Below are positions 19,843 to 26,976 of a DNA stretch of 26,976 nt, one piece after another. The stretch is from JBQLZQ01 sp052168355 (GTDB lineage Bacteria > Pseudomonadota > Alphaproteobacteria > DSM-16000 > Inquilinaceae): positions 1 through 26,976 of the forward strand of contig JBQLZQ010000032.1 in assembly GCA_052168355.1 (NCBI GenBank). The letters are read 5' to 3'. The stretch's first letter is position 1; every line of letters begins with the position of its first letter. Below the pieces are notes generated by a model, which worked only from the letters and a program-made list of their open reading frames with translations, had not been told where the DNA came from and did not search any database. The position numbers and the translations under genes are program-made.

Positions 19843-21693
19843 TCATCGGTTCGCCGGCAGGGCGCCGGTGTTGGACGTGTCGTACCACCAGGTGGTGGGA
19901 AAACCCAGCCCGTATTCCGGCTTTGTTTCCGGCCGCGCGAACACGTCCCAATAGGCGATCCGATCCTTGTCGTCGTAATAGGTCGGCACGGCCAGGTACT
20001 GCCACAGCAGATACCGGTCCAGCGCGCGAGTCGCGGCGATCATTTCGTCCCATGAGGTGACGTTGACCACCCGTTCGACCAGCTCGTCAAGGATCGGGTC
20101 CTGAACGCCGGTGAAATTCTCCGCCCCCACCTCGTCGACGTTCTCCGATCTCCACAGGCTGCGCAGGGGCGTGCTGGGCGGGTAAAAGGGCACGATTCCC
20201 AGGAAGACCATGTCGAAGTCGTGATTGTCCATCTTGACCCCGTACTGCGCGGTATCGACAAGGCGCAGGTTCGCCTCGATGCCGGCGCGGCGCAGATTGT
20301 TGGCGAACTGCTGGATCACCTTTTCCAGATTGGGGGAGCGATAGAGAAGCTCGATCGTCATCTGACGCCCGGTCTCGGCATTGATCAGGCGCCCATCGCT
20401 TATCTCCCATCCGGCCTCGGCGAAAAGGCGCGTGGCCTCGCGCAGATTGGTGCGGATGTTGCCGTCGCCCCGGGTCACGGGCAGGGTGAATTCCTGGGTG
20501 AAGATGTGATCGGGAATGCGGCCCCGATAGTTCTCCAGAATTGCCAGCTCGTCGCCATCCGGCAGGCCGGTGGCGGCCGATTCGGTGTTGGGGAAATAGC
20601 TGCCCAGCCGCTGGTAGAGATTGTAGTGGATGGTGCGGCGCGCTGTTTCGAAGTCGTAGAGCTGGGTGATCGCCTCACGCACCCTGATATCCTGAAACAT
20701 CGGCCGGCGCAGATTGAACCAGAATCCGCCGAAGCTTTGCGGGTCGCCCGATTCGATTTCCTCAAGAATCAGGCGCCCGTCGTCGACCTGGTCCAGTCCC
20801 TCGAACCCCGTCGACCATTCCAATGAGGAACTGACGACGGTGAAGTCGAAGCGGCCGGCCTTGAACGCCTCGAACATGACGCTGACGTCGCGGTAATAGT
20901 CGTAGTGGATCTCGTCGAAATTGAATTGACCGACGTTGTGAGGCAGGTCCCGGCCCCACCAATCCTCGACCCGTTCATAGGTGATCGACCGGCCGGCATC
21001 GATGTTTTTGATGCGATAGGGGCCGCTGCCCAGGGGCGGTTCCAGGGACGGGGCCGTGAAGTCCCGCCCTTCCCACCAATGGGCGGGAAGGATGGGGAAC
21101 GTGGCCACGGTGGTGACGATGGTCGGGTCGTCGGCGGATTTGGCGGTGATCTTCACCGTGCTTTCGTCCAGCGCCTCGACCGATTCGATGGCGTCGTAGA
21201 ACCGGGTCTTGAATCGCGGCGCGCCCTGGTCGCGCAGCAGGTTCTGCGAAAACACCACGTCGGCGGCGGTAATCGGCGTGCCGTCGTGAAACCGGGCCCC
21301 CTCCCGGATCTTGAAGATCCCCCAGGTGCGGTCGTCGGCCAGCTCCATCCACTCGGCGACATCGACATAGACGGCGGTCAGCTCGTCGGAATTGCCCGTG
21401 AGCAGACCCTCGTACAACAGGCTGACCCCGGCGGCCGGCACGCCCCGGACGATATAGCTGTTGAGGCTGTCGAAGGTGCCGATGGTGGCCATGGTCAACC
21501 TTCCGCCCTTCGGCGCATCCGGATTGACATAGTCCCAATGCTCGAAGTCCGGCCCGTATCTCGGCGGCTCGCCATATTCGGTGATGCCGTGGATGCGGCC
21601 CGTGGTGCCGTCGTCGGTCGTCTGGCCCGCAACGGGACCGGCGATCAGCGGCGAGACCAGGACCAGGGCGGCGGCGATCCAAAGACGGGTCAT
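19843..21693 (-). CDS. yejA: YejA-type periplasmic binding protein, second copy
   Basis: This 616-residue SBP family 5 protein delivers peptide-like ligands to YejBEF. It has a signal peptide (MTRLWIAAALVLVSPLIAG, probable cleavage after PVAGQ or nearby). The YejA opening GPDFEHWDYVNPDAPKGGR is followed by FDSLNSYIVRG, and the SBP_5 signature ARFHDGTPITAADVVFSQ lies in the first third. The end WWYDTSNTGALPANR is typical. ATG 21693 is chosen because GAGGA stands 9 nt before it and the signal peptide begins there. ATG 21708 would overlap the upstream stop as ATGA and add five residues. It lies 11 bp after a paralogous binding-protein gene. In Agrobacterium a YejBEF transporter with a dedicated binding protein imports muropeptides; the ligand here is not known. 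Confidence 0.92.
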   Translation of the reverse strand: MTRLWIAAALVLVSPLIAGPVAGQTTDDGTTGRIHGITEYGEPPRYGPDFEHWDYVNPDAPKGGRLTMATIGTFDSLNSYIVRGVPAAGVSLLYEGLLTGNSDELTAVYVDVAEWMELADDRTWGIFKIREGARFHDGTPITAADVVFSQNLLRDQGAPRFKTRFYDAIESVEALDESTVKITAKSADDPTIVTTVATFPILPAHWWEGRDFTAPSLEPPLGSGPYRIKNIDAGRSITYERVEDWWGRDLPHNVGQFNFDEIHYDYYRDVSVMFEAFKAGRFDFTVVSSSLEWSTGFEGLDQVDDGRLILEEIESGDPQSFGGFWFNLRRPMFQDIRVREAITQLYDFETARRTIHYNLYQRLGSYFPNTESAATGLPDGDELAILENYRGRIPDHIFTQEFTLPVTRGDGNIRTNLREATRLFAEAGWEISDGRLINAETGRQMTIELLYRSPNLEKVIQQFANNLRRAGIEANLRLVDTAQYGVKMDNHDFDMVFLGIVPFYPPSTPLRSLWRSENVDEVGAENFTGVQDPILDELVERVVNVTSWDEMIAATRALDRYLLWQYLAVPTYYDDKDRIAYWDVFARPETKPEYGLGFPTTWWYDTSNTGALPANR

Positions 21694-21704
21694 GTTCTCT
21701 ATCC

Positions 21705-23507
21705 TCATCGGCCGGCCCGGTCGAGGGCGGCGTCCTTCGCCGGGTCGATCCACCAGGTAGGCTGGAACGCGATCGCATTGCCGAATGCGAAGTCGTAGGG
21801 CGGGTGATTTTCCGGAAAGCCGAACCGGTCCCAATAGGCGATCCAGGCGGTGTCCCTGTACCATTGGGGCACGGCGTAGTAGCTGTGCAGCAACACGCGG
21901 TCCAGCGCGCGGGTGCCGGCCTGCTTTGTTTCCAGGTCGCGGGCGGCCAGGATCGTTTCGATCAGCCCGTCCACCGCCGGGTCCTTGATGCCCATGATGT
22001 TGCCCGACCCCTCGATGTCGGCGGCGGCGGATCCGAAATAGGATCGCAGCAGTTCCCCCGGCGGCGGGTAGAAGGTGTAGGCGAAGACGGTCATGTCGAA
22101 GTCGCGGGTGTCGTAGCGCAGCTGGAACTGGGCGGTGTCAAGCTGGCGCAGGCTGACCTCAACACCGATACGTTTCAGGTTTTCCACATAGGGCAGGGTC
22201 ACCCGCTCGAACAGCGAACTGCGGTAGATGATCTCGAAGGTCAGCGGGCGGCCGGTCTCGACATTGGTCATGGTGCCGTTGCGCACTTCCCACCCGGCCT
22301 CGGCCAACAGCGCGATCGCCTCGCGGATCTGGTTCCGGATCCGGCCGCTGCCGTCTGTCTGGGGCAGGGTGAAGGGCTCGGTGAACACGGCGTCGGGCAC
22401 CTGGCCGCGATAGGGTTCCAGCAGCGCCAGTTCCTGGCCTTCGGGCAGGCCCCGGGCACTGTAGCCGGGGGCCAGGAAATAGGTGTCCATGGGCTTGTAC
22501 AGACCGAAGAACAGGTTACGGTTGACCCATTCGAAATCGTAAAGCTGGCTCAACGCCCGGCGGACGCGGATGTCGTCGAAGGGCGGCCGCCGGGTATTCA
22601 TGAAATAGCCCTGCAGGCCGCGGATCTCGACCACCGGGATCTCCTCGCGGATCAGCCGCCCGTCGTTCACGGCCGGCACGTCGTATCCCGTGCCCCAGAA
22701 CAGCGACGTGAACTCCTCCCGGAAGTCCGACGATCCCGCCTTGAAGGCCTCGAACTCGATGTCCCGTTCCTGATAATAATCGTACTGGACGCGGTCGAAA
22801 TTCATCTGGCCGCGCATGACCGGCAAATCCGCCGCCCAATAATCCTCGACCCTCTCATAGACCAGCGTGCGCCCCGCGTCGGCGCGGACCAGGCGATAGG
22901 GGCCGCTGCCCAGGGGCGGTTCCAGAAAGGTGCGGGAGATATCGCGCCCCTCCGCCGTCCAATAGTGTTTGGGCAGCACGCCCAGCGTCGAGATCCGGAC
23001 CAGCGGCTGCATGGTGTCGGTGCTGGAAAAGGTGAACCTGACGCGCCTTGGGTCCAGCGCCTCGACGCTCTCCACCGCCTCGTAGCCCGAGACCAGGAAC
23101 GGGTTGGCCACCTCCCGCAGCGTTTCGAAGGTCCAGACCACGTCGTCGGCGGTGATCGGCGTGCCGTCGTGCCAGCGCGCCTCCGAACGCAGGGTGAAGA
23201 CGATCCAGCTCCGGTCTTCGGGATACTCGGCGGTCTCCGCCAGAAGACCGTAGGTGACGCCGCGCTCGTCCTGGGGCTCGACCATGAGCTGATCGTAGAT
23301 CAGGCCGATGTTGCGCGGGTATTCGCCGCGCACGATCCAGAAATTCAGACTGTCGAAGCTGCCGGGAAGGCTGCGGACAAAACGGCCGCCCTTGGGCGCG
23401 TCCGGATCGGCATAGTCGAAATGGGTGAAGTCGGGGCCGTATTTCGGCGTCCCGAACTCGGCCAGCGCGTGAGTCACGGTGACGGGCGCGTCGGCGCGGG
23501 CCACCAT
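21705..23507 (-). CDS. yejA: YejA-type periplasmic binding protein, first copy
   Basis: This SBP family 5 protein (600 residues from ATG 23507) is paralogous to the next gene. Both share GPDF.H.DY..PDAPKGGR, FDSLN..IVRG, HDGTPITADDVV and a terminal PTWW. From ATG 23507 the protein would begin MVARADAP and lack a signal peptide. The open frame continues upstream and encodes IRFPRLALVLTCALLAPMVARA, a perfect Sec signal ending in ARA before DAP. No ATG, GTG or TTG precedes that stretch. The best placed initiator is ATC at 23561, one base from ATG, with AAAAGGA 8 nt upstream; ATT 23558 is next. So either a rare non-AUG start or a sequence or assembly error is likely. It is the first gene of the importer operon. 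Confidence 0.92.
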   Translation of the reverse strand: MVARADAPVTVTHALAEFGTPKYGPDFTHFDYADPDAPKGGRFVRSLPGSFDSLNFWIVRGEYPRNIGLIYDQLMVEPQDERGVTYGLLAETAEYPEDRSWIVFTLRSEARWHDGTPITADDVVWTFETLREVANPFLVSGYEAVESVEALDPRRVRFTFSSTDTMQPLVRISTLGVLPKHYWTAEGRDISRTFLEPPLGSGPYRLVRADAGRTLVYERVEDYWAADLPVMRGQMNFDRVQYDYYQERDIEFEAFKAGSSDFREEFTSLFWGTGYDVPAVNDGRLIREEIPVVEIRGLQGYFMNTRRPPFDDIRVRRALSQLYDFEWVNRNLFFGLYKPMDTYFLAPGYSARGLPEGQELALLEPYRGQVPDAVFTEPFTLPQTDGSGRIRNQIREAIALLAEAGWEVRNGTMTNVETGRPLTFEIIYRSSLFERVTLPYVENLKRIGVEVSLRQLDTAQFQLRYDTRDFDMTVFAYTFYPPPGELLRSYFGSAAADIEGSGNIMGIKDPAVDGLIETILAARDLETKQAGTRALDRVLLHSYYAVPQWYRDTAWIAYWDRFGFPENHPPYDFAFGNAIAFQPTWWIDPAKDAALDRAGR

Positions 23508-23617
23508 CGGCGCCAGCAGGGCGCAGGTCAGGACCAGGGCGAGGCGGGGAAAGCGAATGATCCGGCCGATCCTTTTGTTGGGGGACGAGGTGCAGCGACC
23601 GTGCTCTGAAACTGGTT

Positions 23618-23647
23618 AATATAAAGTGTAGGCAAAATTGACGACAA
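23618..23647 (-). promoter_or_regulatory. promoter of the yejAABEF-type operon
   Basis: On the minus strand TTGTCG (23647-23642) and TATATT (23623-23618) are 18 bp apart, matching 4 of 6 and 5 of 6 consensus bases. The surrounding gap is the most AT-rich stretch of the window. It would start transcription some 50 nt before the proposed ATC start of the first binding-protein gene. Confidence 0.45.
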
Positions 23648-23686
23648 CAAGGCACTAAAACGTTCGTGAACAGTGTGTCGCGGCGC

Positions 23687-24478
23687 TCACGCGGCGGTGC
23701 CGGCCAATGCGCGCAGCGCTGCGTCATGGGCGCGCGGGTCGCCGGCCGCCACCACCTGACCGATGGACGCCGGCCCCAGGGGCGCGCCCCGCCAGTCGGT
23801 CATCACCCCGCCGGCACCGGTCACCACCGGGACCAGGGCCGCGAAATCATAGAGCGCCAGGCCGGCCTCGACGACCAGGTCGACAAAGCCCGCGGCCAGC
23901 AGGCCGAACCCGTAGCAGTCGCCGCCCCAGGTCATGATCCGCGCCTGACCGCGCAGCCTGTCATGGGCCGCGCGTTCGGCCGGCGTGGCGAACTGTTCCG
24001 GTGCGGTGGCGCTCAAGGTCGCCTGGTCCAGGGTGGGGCAGGCGCGGGTGCGCACCTCCCGCCCGTTCAGGACGGTCTGGCGCCCGGCGGCCCCAACCCA
24101 GCGGTCGCCCAGGATCGGCTGGTCGATCACCCCCAGAATGGGCACGCCGTCGCGCAGCAGGGCGATCAGGGTACCGAAGATCGGTCGGCCGGTGACAAAG
24201 GATTTTGTGCCGTCGATGGGGTCCAGGACCCAGACCAGGCCGGCGTCCTCCCGCTCCGCCCCGAATTCCTCGCCGACGATCCCGTCCCGGGGTCGGTGGC
24301 GTGCCAGGATCGCCCGCATCGCCTGCTCCGCGCCGCGGTCGGCGATGGTGACGGGCGACGCGTCCGCCTTCTGGTCGACGGCGAACGGCGTGCGGAAATG
24401 TCGGCGGATGACGGTGCCGCTGGCCTCGGCCAAGTTTCCGGCCAGGGCGATCAGGTCGTCGGGGCAGGCGGCGGTCAC
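23687..24478 (-). CDS. hisN: histidinol-phosphatase, inositol-monophosphatase family
   Basis: This 263-residue cytosolic phosphatase belongs to the metal-dependent inositol monophosphatase superfamily. Metal-site motifs are GEEFG at about 69-73 and DPIDGTKSFVTG at 86-97, with the third aspartate in LYDFAALVPVVTGAGG. The stretches KSFVTGRPIFGTLIALL and WGGDCYGFGLLAAGFVDLVVE are those of the HisN-type histidinol-phosphatases of alphaproteobacteria, the last phosphatase step before histidinol in histidine synthesis. Activity on inositol phosphate or other sugar phosphates cannot be excluded. The start codon is GTG 24478, with AGGG at a good distance. It lies 22 bp after the cytochrome c gene on the same strand. 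No other histidine genes are in the window. Confidence 0.9.
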   Translation of the reverse strand: MTAACPDDLIALAGNLAEASGTVIRRHFRTPFAVDQKADASPVTIADRGAEQAMRAILARHRPRDGIVGEEFGAEREDAGLVWVLDPIDGTKSFVTGRPIFGTLIALLRDGVPILGVIDQPILGDRWVGAAGRQTVLNGREVRTRACPTLDQATLSATAPEQFATPAERAAHDRLRGQARIMTWGGDCYGFGLLAAGFVDLVVEAGLALYDFAALVPVVTGAGGVMTDWRGAPLGPASIGQVVAAGDPRAHDAALRALAGTAA

Positions 24479-24500
24479 GGATGCCCTGGGATGAACGAAA

Positions 24501-25055
24501 CTACTGCGCCGCCTCGGGCAATGGGACCGGGCTGTCGCTCAATGTGCGCAGCCAGGCGATCAGGTCGGCGCGGTCGCCCTCGTTGCGCAGGCCGGCATAG
24601 CTCATGGTCGTGCCCGGCAGCCAGGTGCGCGGTGCGGCCAGGAAACCGTTCAGCTCCTCGTATCCCCATTCGCCGCCGGCCGCCGCCGCTTCCTGCAGCG
24701 CGCCCGAATAGTTGAAGTCGTCCAGGTGAGCCTTGGGACCGCCGACGACGTCCCACAGATTCGGCCCGACCTTGTTGGCGCCGCCCTGCTCGAACGAATG
24801 GCAGGCCACGCACGCCCGCGACAGGCTTTCCCCCGCCGCCGGATCGGCGGCGGCCAACAGCGGCGCGATCGGCGGCAGCTCCGCATCCTCCGCGGTCGCC
24901 ACTTCGGCCGGCGCGGCGCCGGTGTCGACGACATAGGCGTTCTGTTCCAGCGGCGCCGGGTGGATCAGAAGTTCCGCGACGAAGCCCGCCGACATGGCGA
25001 TGATGCCGGCCAGAAGTACGGCGGCGAAGATCTTATTGAGTTCCATGCCGAACAT
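24501..25055 (-). CDS. membrane-anchored class I cytochrome c
   Basis: This 184-residue protein has an uncleaved N-terminal helix (ELNKIFAAVLLAGIIAMSAGFVAELL) and a proline/alanine-rich linker of about 40 residues. A class I cytochrome c domain from about 70 has the haem site C82-V-A-C-H86, and Met151 in PGTTMSYAGL is the likely axial ligand. It faces the periplasm and carries electrons, as CycM-type cytochromes do between the bc1 complex and an oxidase. ATG 25055 has GGAG just upstream, and ATG 25046 is an alternative. It is divergent from kdsB. This cytochrome c / kdsB / pheA order is one I recall from many alphaproteobacteria. It may share a transcript with the following hisN gene. Confidence 0.93.
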   Translation of the reverse strand: MFGMELNKIFAAVLLAGIIAMSAGFVAELLIHPAPLEQNAYVVDTGAAPAEVATAEDAELPPIAPLLAAADPAAGESLSRACVACHSFEQGGANKVGPNLWDVVGGPKAHLDDFNYSGALQEAAAAGGEWGYEELNGFLAAPRTWLPGTTMSYAGLRNEGDRADLIAWLRTLSDSPVPLPEAAQ

Positions 25056-25174
25056 GGTCTCCGATTTGGTGGCCGGCGCACAAAAAACGCCCGCCCGCCG
25101 GCGCGAAGGCCGAACGGGCACGGTCTTCTAAGGCGATTTGGCCGGGCAGCGCAAGCCCCGTTGACGCCCGGCGA

Positions 25175-25189
25175 CGCCCCATCGGGGCG
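25175..25189. other. GC-rich inverted repeat between cytochrome c and kdsB genes
   Basis: CGCCCC and GGGGCG pair perfectly around an ATC loop, in the 215-bp divergent gap and about 82 bp before the kdsB start. A TTGACG at 25161-25166 lies just upstream, but no matching -10 is at the right distance. It could be an operator or a leader hairpin. Confidence 0.25.
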
Positions 25190-25270
25190 GGTTATTGTCG
25201 CATGGCCCCGTCTTGAACGGCGCCGCAAGCGCTCTTGACGGGCGGGCGCCCATGGCGCACTCAGCGGACC

Positions 25271-26044
25271 ATGTCACCCGTTCCCCCTCTCACGCCGCTG
25301 ATCGTCATTCCCAGCCGCCTGGCGGCCAGCCGGTTTCCCAACAAGCCGCTGGTCGATCTGGCCGGCGCGCCGATGATCGTGCAGGTCTGGCGCCGGGCCT
25401 GCGAGGCCGATATCGGGCCGGTGGTCGTGGCCGCCGGCGATCGCGAGATCGTGGCGGCGGTGGAGGCGGCGGGCGGCACCGCCATCATGACCACCAGCGA
25501 CCTGCCGTCCGGCTCCGACCGGATCCACGAGGCGGCGGAACGTATCGATCCCGACGGCAGGCACGATGTGATCGTCAACGTTCAGGGGGATCTGCCGACC
25601 ATCGAACCGGGGTCGATCCGGGCGGCGCTCGACGGGCTTGGCGACCCGGACGTGGATATCGCGACCATCGCGTCGGTCATCCGGCGGGCGGAGGAATATA
25701 CCAGCCCCAGCGTGGTCAAGGCCGTGATCGAGATGGCGGAAGATCAGACCGTGGGGCGGGCGCTCTATTTCACCCGCGCCACCGCGCCGACGGGCGAGGG
25801 GCCCCTGTTCCATCATATCGGGCTGTACGCGTTCCGCCGGGCGGCGTTGCGGCGGTTCGTCGGCCTGCCCCCCTCGGTCTTGGAACGGCGCGAGCGCCTG
25901 GAACAGCTGCGCGCCCTGGCCCATGGGATGCGCATCGACGTGGCGCTCGTTGACACCGTTCCGCTGGGTGTCGATACTCCCGCCGACCTCGACCGCGCCC
26001 GCGAGATCATGGCCGGGCCTCCCTGGACCGACCTGGGCCGCTGA
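25271..26044 (+). CDS. kdsB: 3-deoxy-manno-octulosonate cytidylyltransferase
   Basis: This 257-residue cytosolic enzyme activates KDO with CTP to CMP-KDO, the donor for the inner core of lipopolysaccharide. The nucleotide-binding start IPSRLAASRFPNKPL (13-27) corresponds to the family's IPARxxSxRxPxKxL. NVQGDLP at 103-109 holds the Mg-binding aspartate, and FHHIGLYAFRR is the KDO-side motif. ATG 25271 is preceded by a weak CGGA; a TTG at 25235 would add twelve residues without homology. The length agrees with the family (about 250). pheA starts 10 bp after its stop, so the two are co-transcribed. Confidence 0.95.
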   Translation: MSPVPPLTPLIVIPSRLAASRFPNKPLVDLAGAPMIVQVWRRACEADIGPVVVAAGDREIVAAVEAAGGTAIMTTSDLPSGSDRIHEAAERIDPDGRHDVIVNVQGDLPTIEPGSIRAALDGLGDPDVDIATIASVIRRAEEYTSPSVVKAVIEMAEDQTVGRALYFTRATAPTGEGPLFHHIGLYAFRRAALRRFVGLPPSVLERRERLEQLRALAHGMRIDVALVDTVPLGVDTPADLDRAREIMAGPPWTDLGR

Positions 26045-26054
26045 CAGACCGACC

Positions 26055-26918
26055 ATGGCCGATACCACGATCTCCTTCCAGGGTTGGCCCGGCGCCAATT
26101 CCGACCTGGCCTGTCGCCAGGTGTTCCCCGCCCTGAAGACCCTGCCTTGTCCGTCGTTCGAGGAAACCCTGGCCGCCGTCCATGACGGCCGCGCGGATCT
26201 GGCGATGATCCCGATCGAAAACTCCGTGGCCGGGCGGGTGGCCGATATCCATCACCTGATGCCCCATTCCGGCCTGACCATCGTCGGCGAGCATTTCCAG
26301 CCGGTGCATCATCATCTGCTGGCGCCCCCGGGAGCGACGCTCGACAGCATCCGCACGGTCCACAGCCATGTCCATGCCCTGGGTCAGTGCAAGGCGACGA
26401 TCCGGTCCCTGGGGTTGGAACCGGCCGTTCACGCCGATACGGCCGGGGCGGCCGAAATGGTGGCGGCGCGCGGCGATCCGACCCAGGCGGCCCTGGCCTC
26501 GTCCCTGGCGGCGGAGATCTATGGGCTGATCACCCTGCGCACCGACGTGGAGGACGCCGCCCACAACACCACCCGCTTCCTGGTGATGCGCAAGGGCGGG
26601 GCCTGGGCGGCGGCCGATTCGGGACCGACCATCACCAGCTTCGTGTTCCGGGTGCGCAGCGTGCCGGCGTCGCTGTACAAGGCCCTGGGCGGGTTCGCCA
26701 CCAACCGGGTCAATATCACCAAGCTTGAAAGCTACATGGTCGACGGCAGCTTCGTCGCCGCCCAGTTTTACGCCGATGTCGAGGGGCACCCGAACGATCG
26801 CGGCCTGACCCTGGCGCTGGAGGAACTGGCCTTCTTCTCCCGCGACCTGACCATCCTGGGTGTGTACCCGGCCCATCCGTTCCGCCGCGATCCCAGCCAG
26901 ATCCTTGGCGAGGATTGA
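26055..26918 (+). CDS. pheA: prephenate dehydratase
   Basis: This 287-residue monofunctional cytosolic enzyme converts prephenate to phenylpyruvate in phenylalanine synthesis. The two-lobed catalytic domain (about 5-180) holds IPIENSVAGRV and the catalytic Thr-Arg-Phe at 173-175 in NTTRFLVM. A C-terminal ACT domain (about 193-275) binds phenylalanine for feedback control; ITKLESYMVDG is its ligand-region motif, with ESYM in place of the more common ESRP. No chorismate mutase domain is fused, so that activity must come from another gene. The protein begins MADTTISFQGWPGANSD. The last gene of the kdsB-pheA pair, its stop is followed after 7 nt by the 51-bp hairpin repeat. Confidence 0.95.
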   Translation: MADTTISFQGWPGANSDLACRQVFPALKTLPCPSFEETLAAVHDGRADLAMIPIENSVAGRVADIHHLMPHSGLTIVGEHFQPVHHHLLAPPGATLDSIRTVHSHVHALGQCKATIRSLGLEPAVHADTAGAAEMVAARGDPTQAALASSLAAEIYGLITLRTDVEDAAHNTTRFLVMRKGGAWAAADSGPTITSFVFRVRSVPASLYKALGGFATNRVNITKLESYMVDGSFVAAQFYADVEGHPNDRGLTLALEELAFFSRDLTILGVYPAHPFRRDPSQILGED

Positions 26919-26925
26919 GAGAGCC

Positions 26926-26976
26926 TAGAGCAGGATCGCCTTGGGTGGAATCGCTTCGGCGATCCCACCCAAGGCG
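26926..26976 (+). repeat. 51-bp hairpin repeat, right copy
   Basis: Identical to 3-53 read on the minus strand. Arms 26937-26954 and 26959-26976 pair at 17 of 18 positions (A26949 opposite C26964 is the mismatch) around TTCG closed by C-G. It lies 7 nt after the pheA stop in the same orientation, relative to its gene, as the left copy has to the NlpC gene. The window ends exactly at the end of the hairpin. Confidence 0.9.

Noticed and set aside
21804..23609. 601-codon plus-strand frame opposite the first YejA gene
   Set aside because: It is a shadow of a clear binding-protein gene with composition typical of reverse-strand GC-rich coding DNA.
23662..23680. Short inverted repeat GTTC/GAAC as a hisN terminator
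   Set aside because: The stem is only four bases with a two-base loop and would not be stable.
25202..25216. Four-codon frame before kdsB as a leader peptide
   Set aside because: It is too short and lacks a ribosome site or attenuator-like hairpins arranged around it.

Overview
The window is GC-rich, densely packed chromosomal DNA from an alphaproteobacterium, most likely Rhodospirillales-like. The support for this is the gene order cytochrome c / kdsB / pheA, the trio M17 aminopeptidase - MarR - NlpC/P60, and a Yej transporter with two binding proteins; all three orders are placed from memory, not from a search. I count 26 confident protein genes and one doubtful small one. I see no rRNA, tRNA, CRISPR array, insertion sequence, prophage or integrase.

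Layout. Positions 3-53 and 26926-26976 carry the same 51-bp hairpin-forming repeat in inverted orientation, each just after the stop codon of the outermost gene. From 51 to 2757 (minus strand) lies a peptidase group: leucyl aminopeptidase, MarR regulator and NlpC/P60 hydrolase. A glutathione S-transferase (plus, 2849-3496) converges on and overlaps an orphan TAXI-type binding protein (minus), followed by an MFS transporter, a sugar 3-epimerase-like isomerase and its probable LacI-family regulator, all on the minus strand up to 8051.

From 8268 to 15539 (plus) runs a sodium/bicarbonate block. It holds an SbtA-type bicarbonate permease, an SbtB-like PII protein and a complete seven-subunit Mrp Na+/H+ antiporter (mrpABCDEFG) with start/stop overlaps at C/D, D/E and E/F. 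The Na+-coupled importer and the Na+ exporter probably work together in inorganic-carbon supply, sodium circulation and pH balance. This is the most interesting functional unit of the window.

From 15913 to 23507 (or 23561) on the minus strand is a yejAABEF-type ABC importer operon with two tandem periplasmic binding proteins, two permeases and one double ATPase. It probably imports peptides or muropeptides. The first binding protein has no canonical start codon that would include its clear signal peptide. The right end holds a hisN-like phosphatase and a membrane-anchored cytochrome c (minus), divergent from kdsB and pheA (plus).

No obviously new multi-gene system appears. The points most worth checking are the sbtAB-mrp linkage, the non-AUG start of the first YejA, the shortened MrpA with an overlapping 13-codon upstream frame, and the terminal hairpin repeat.
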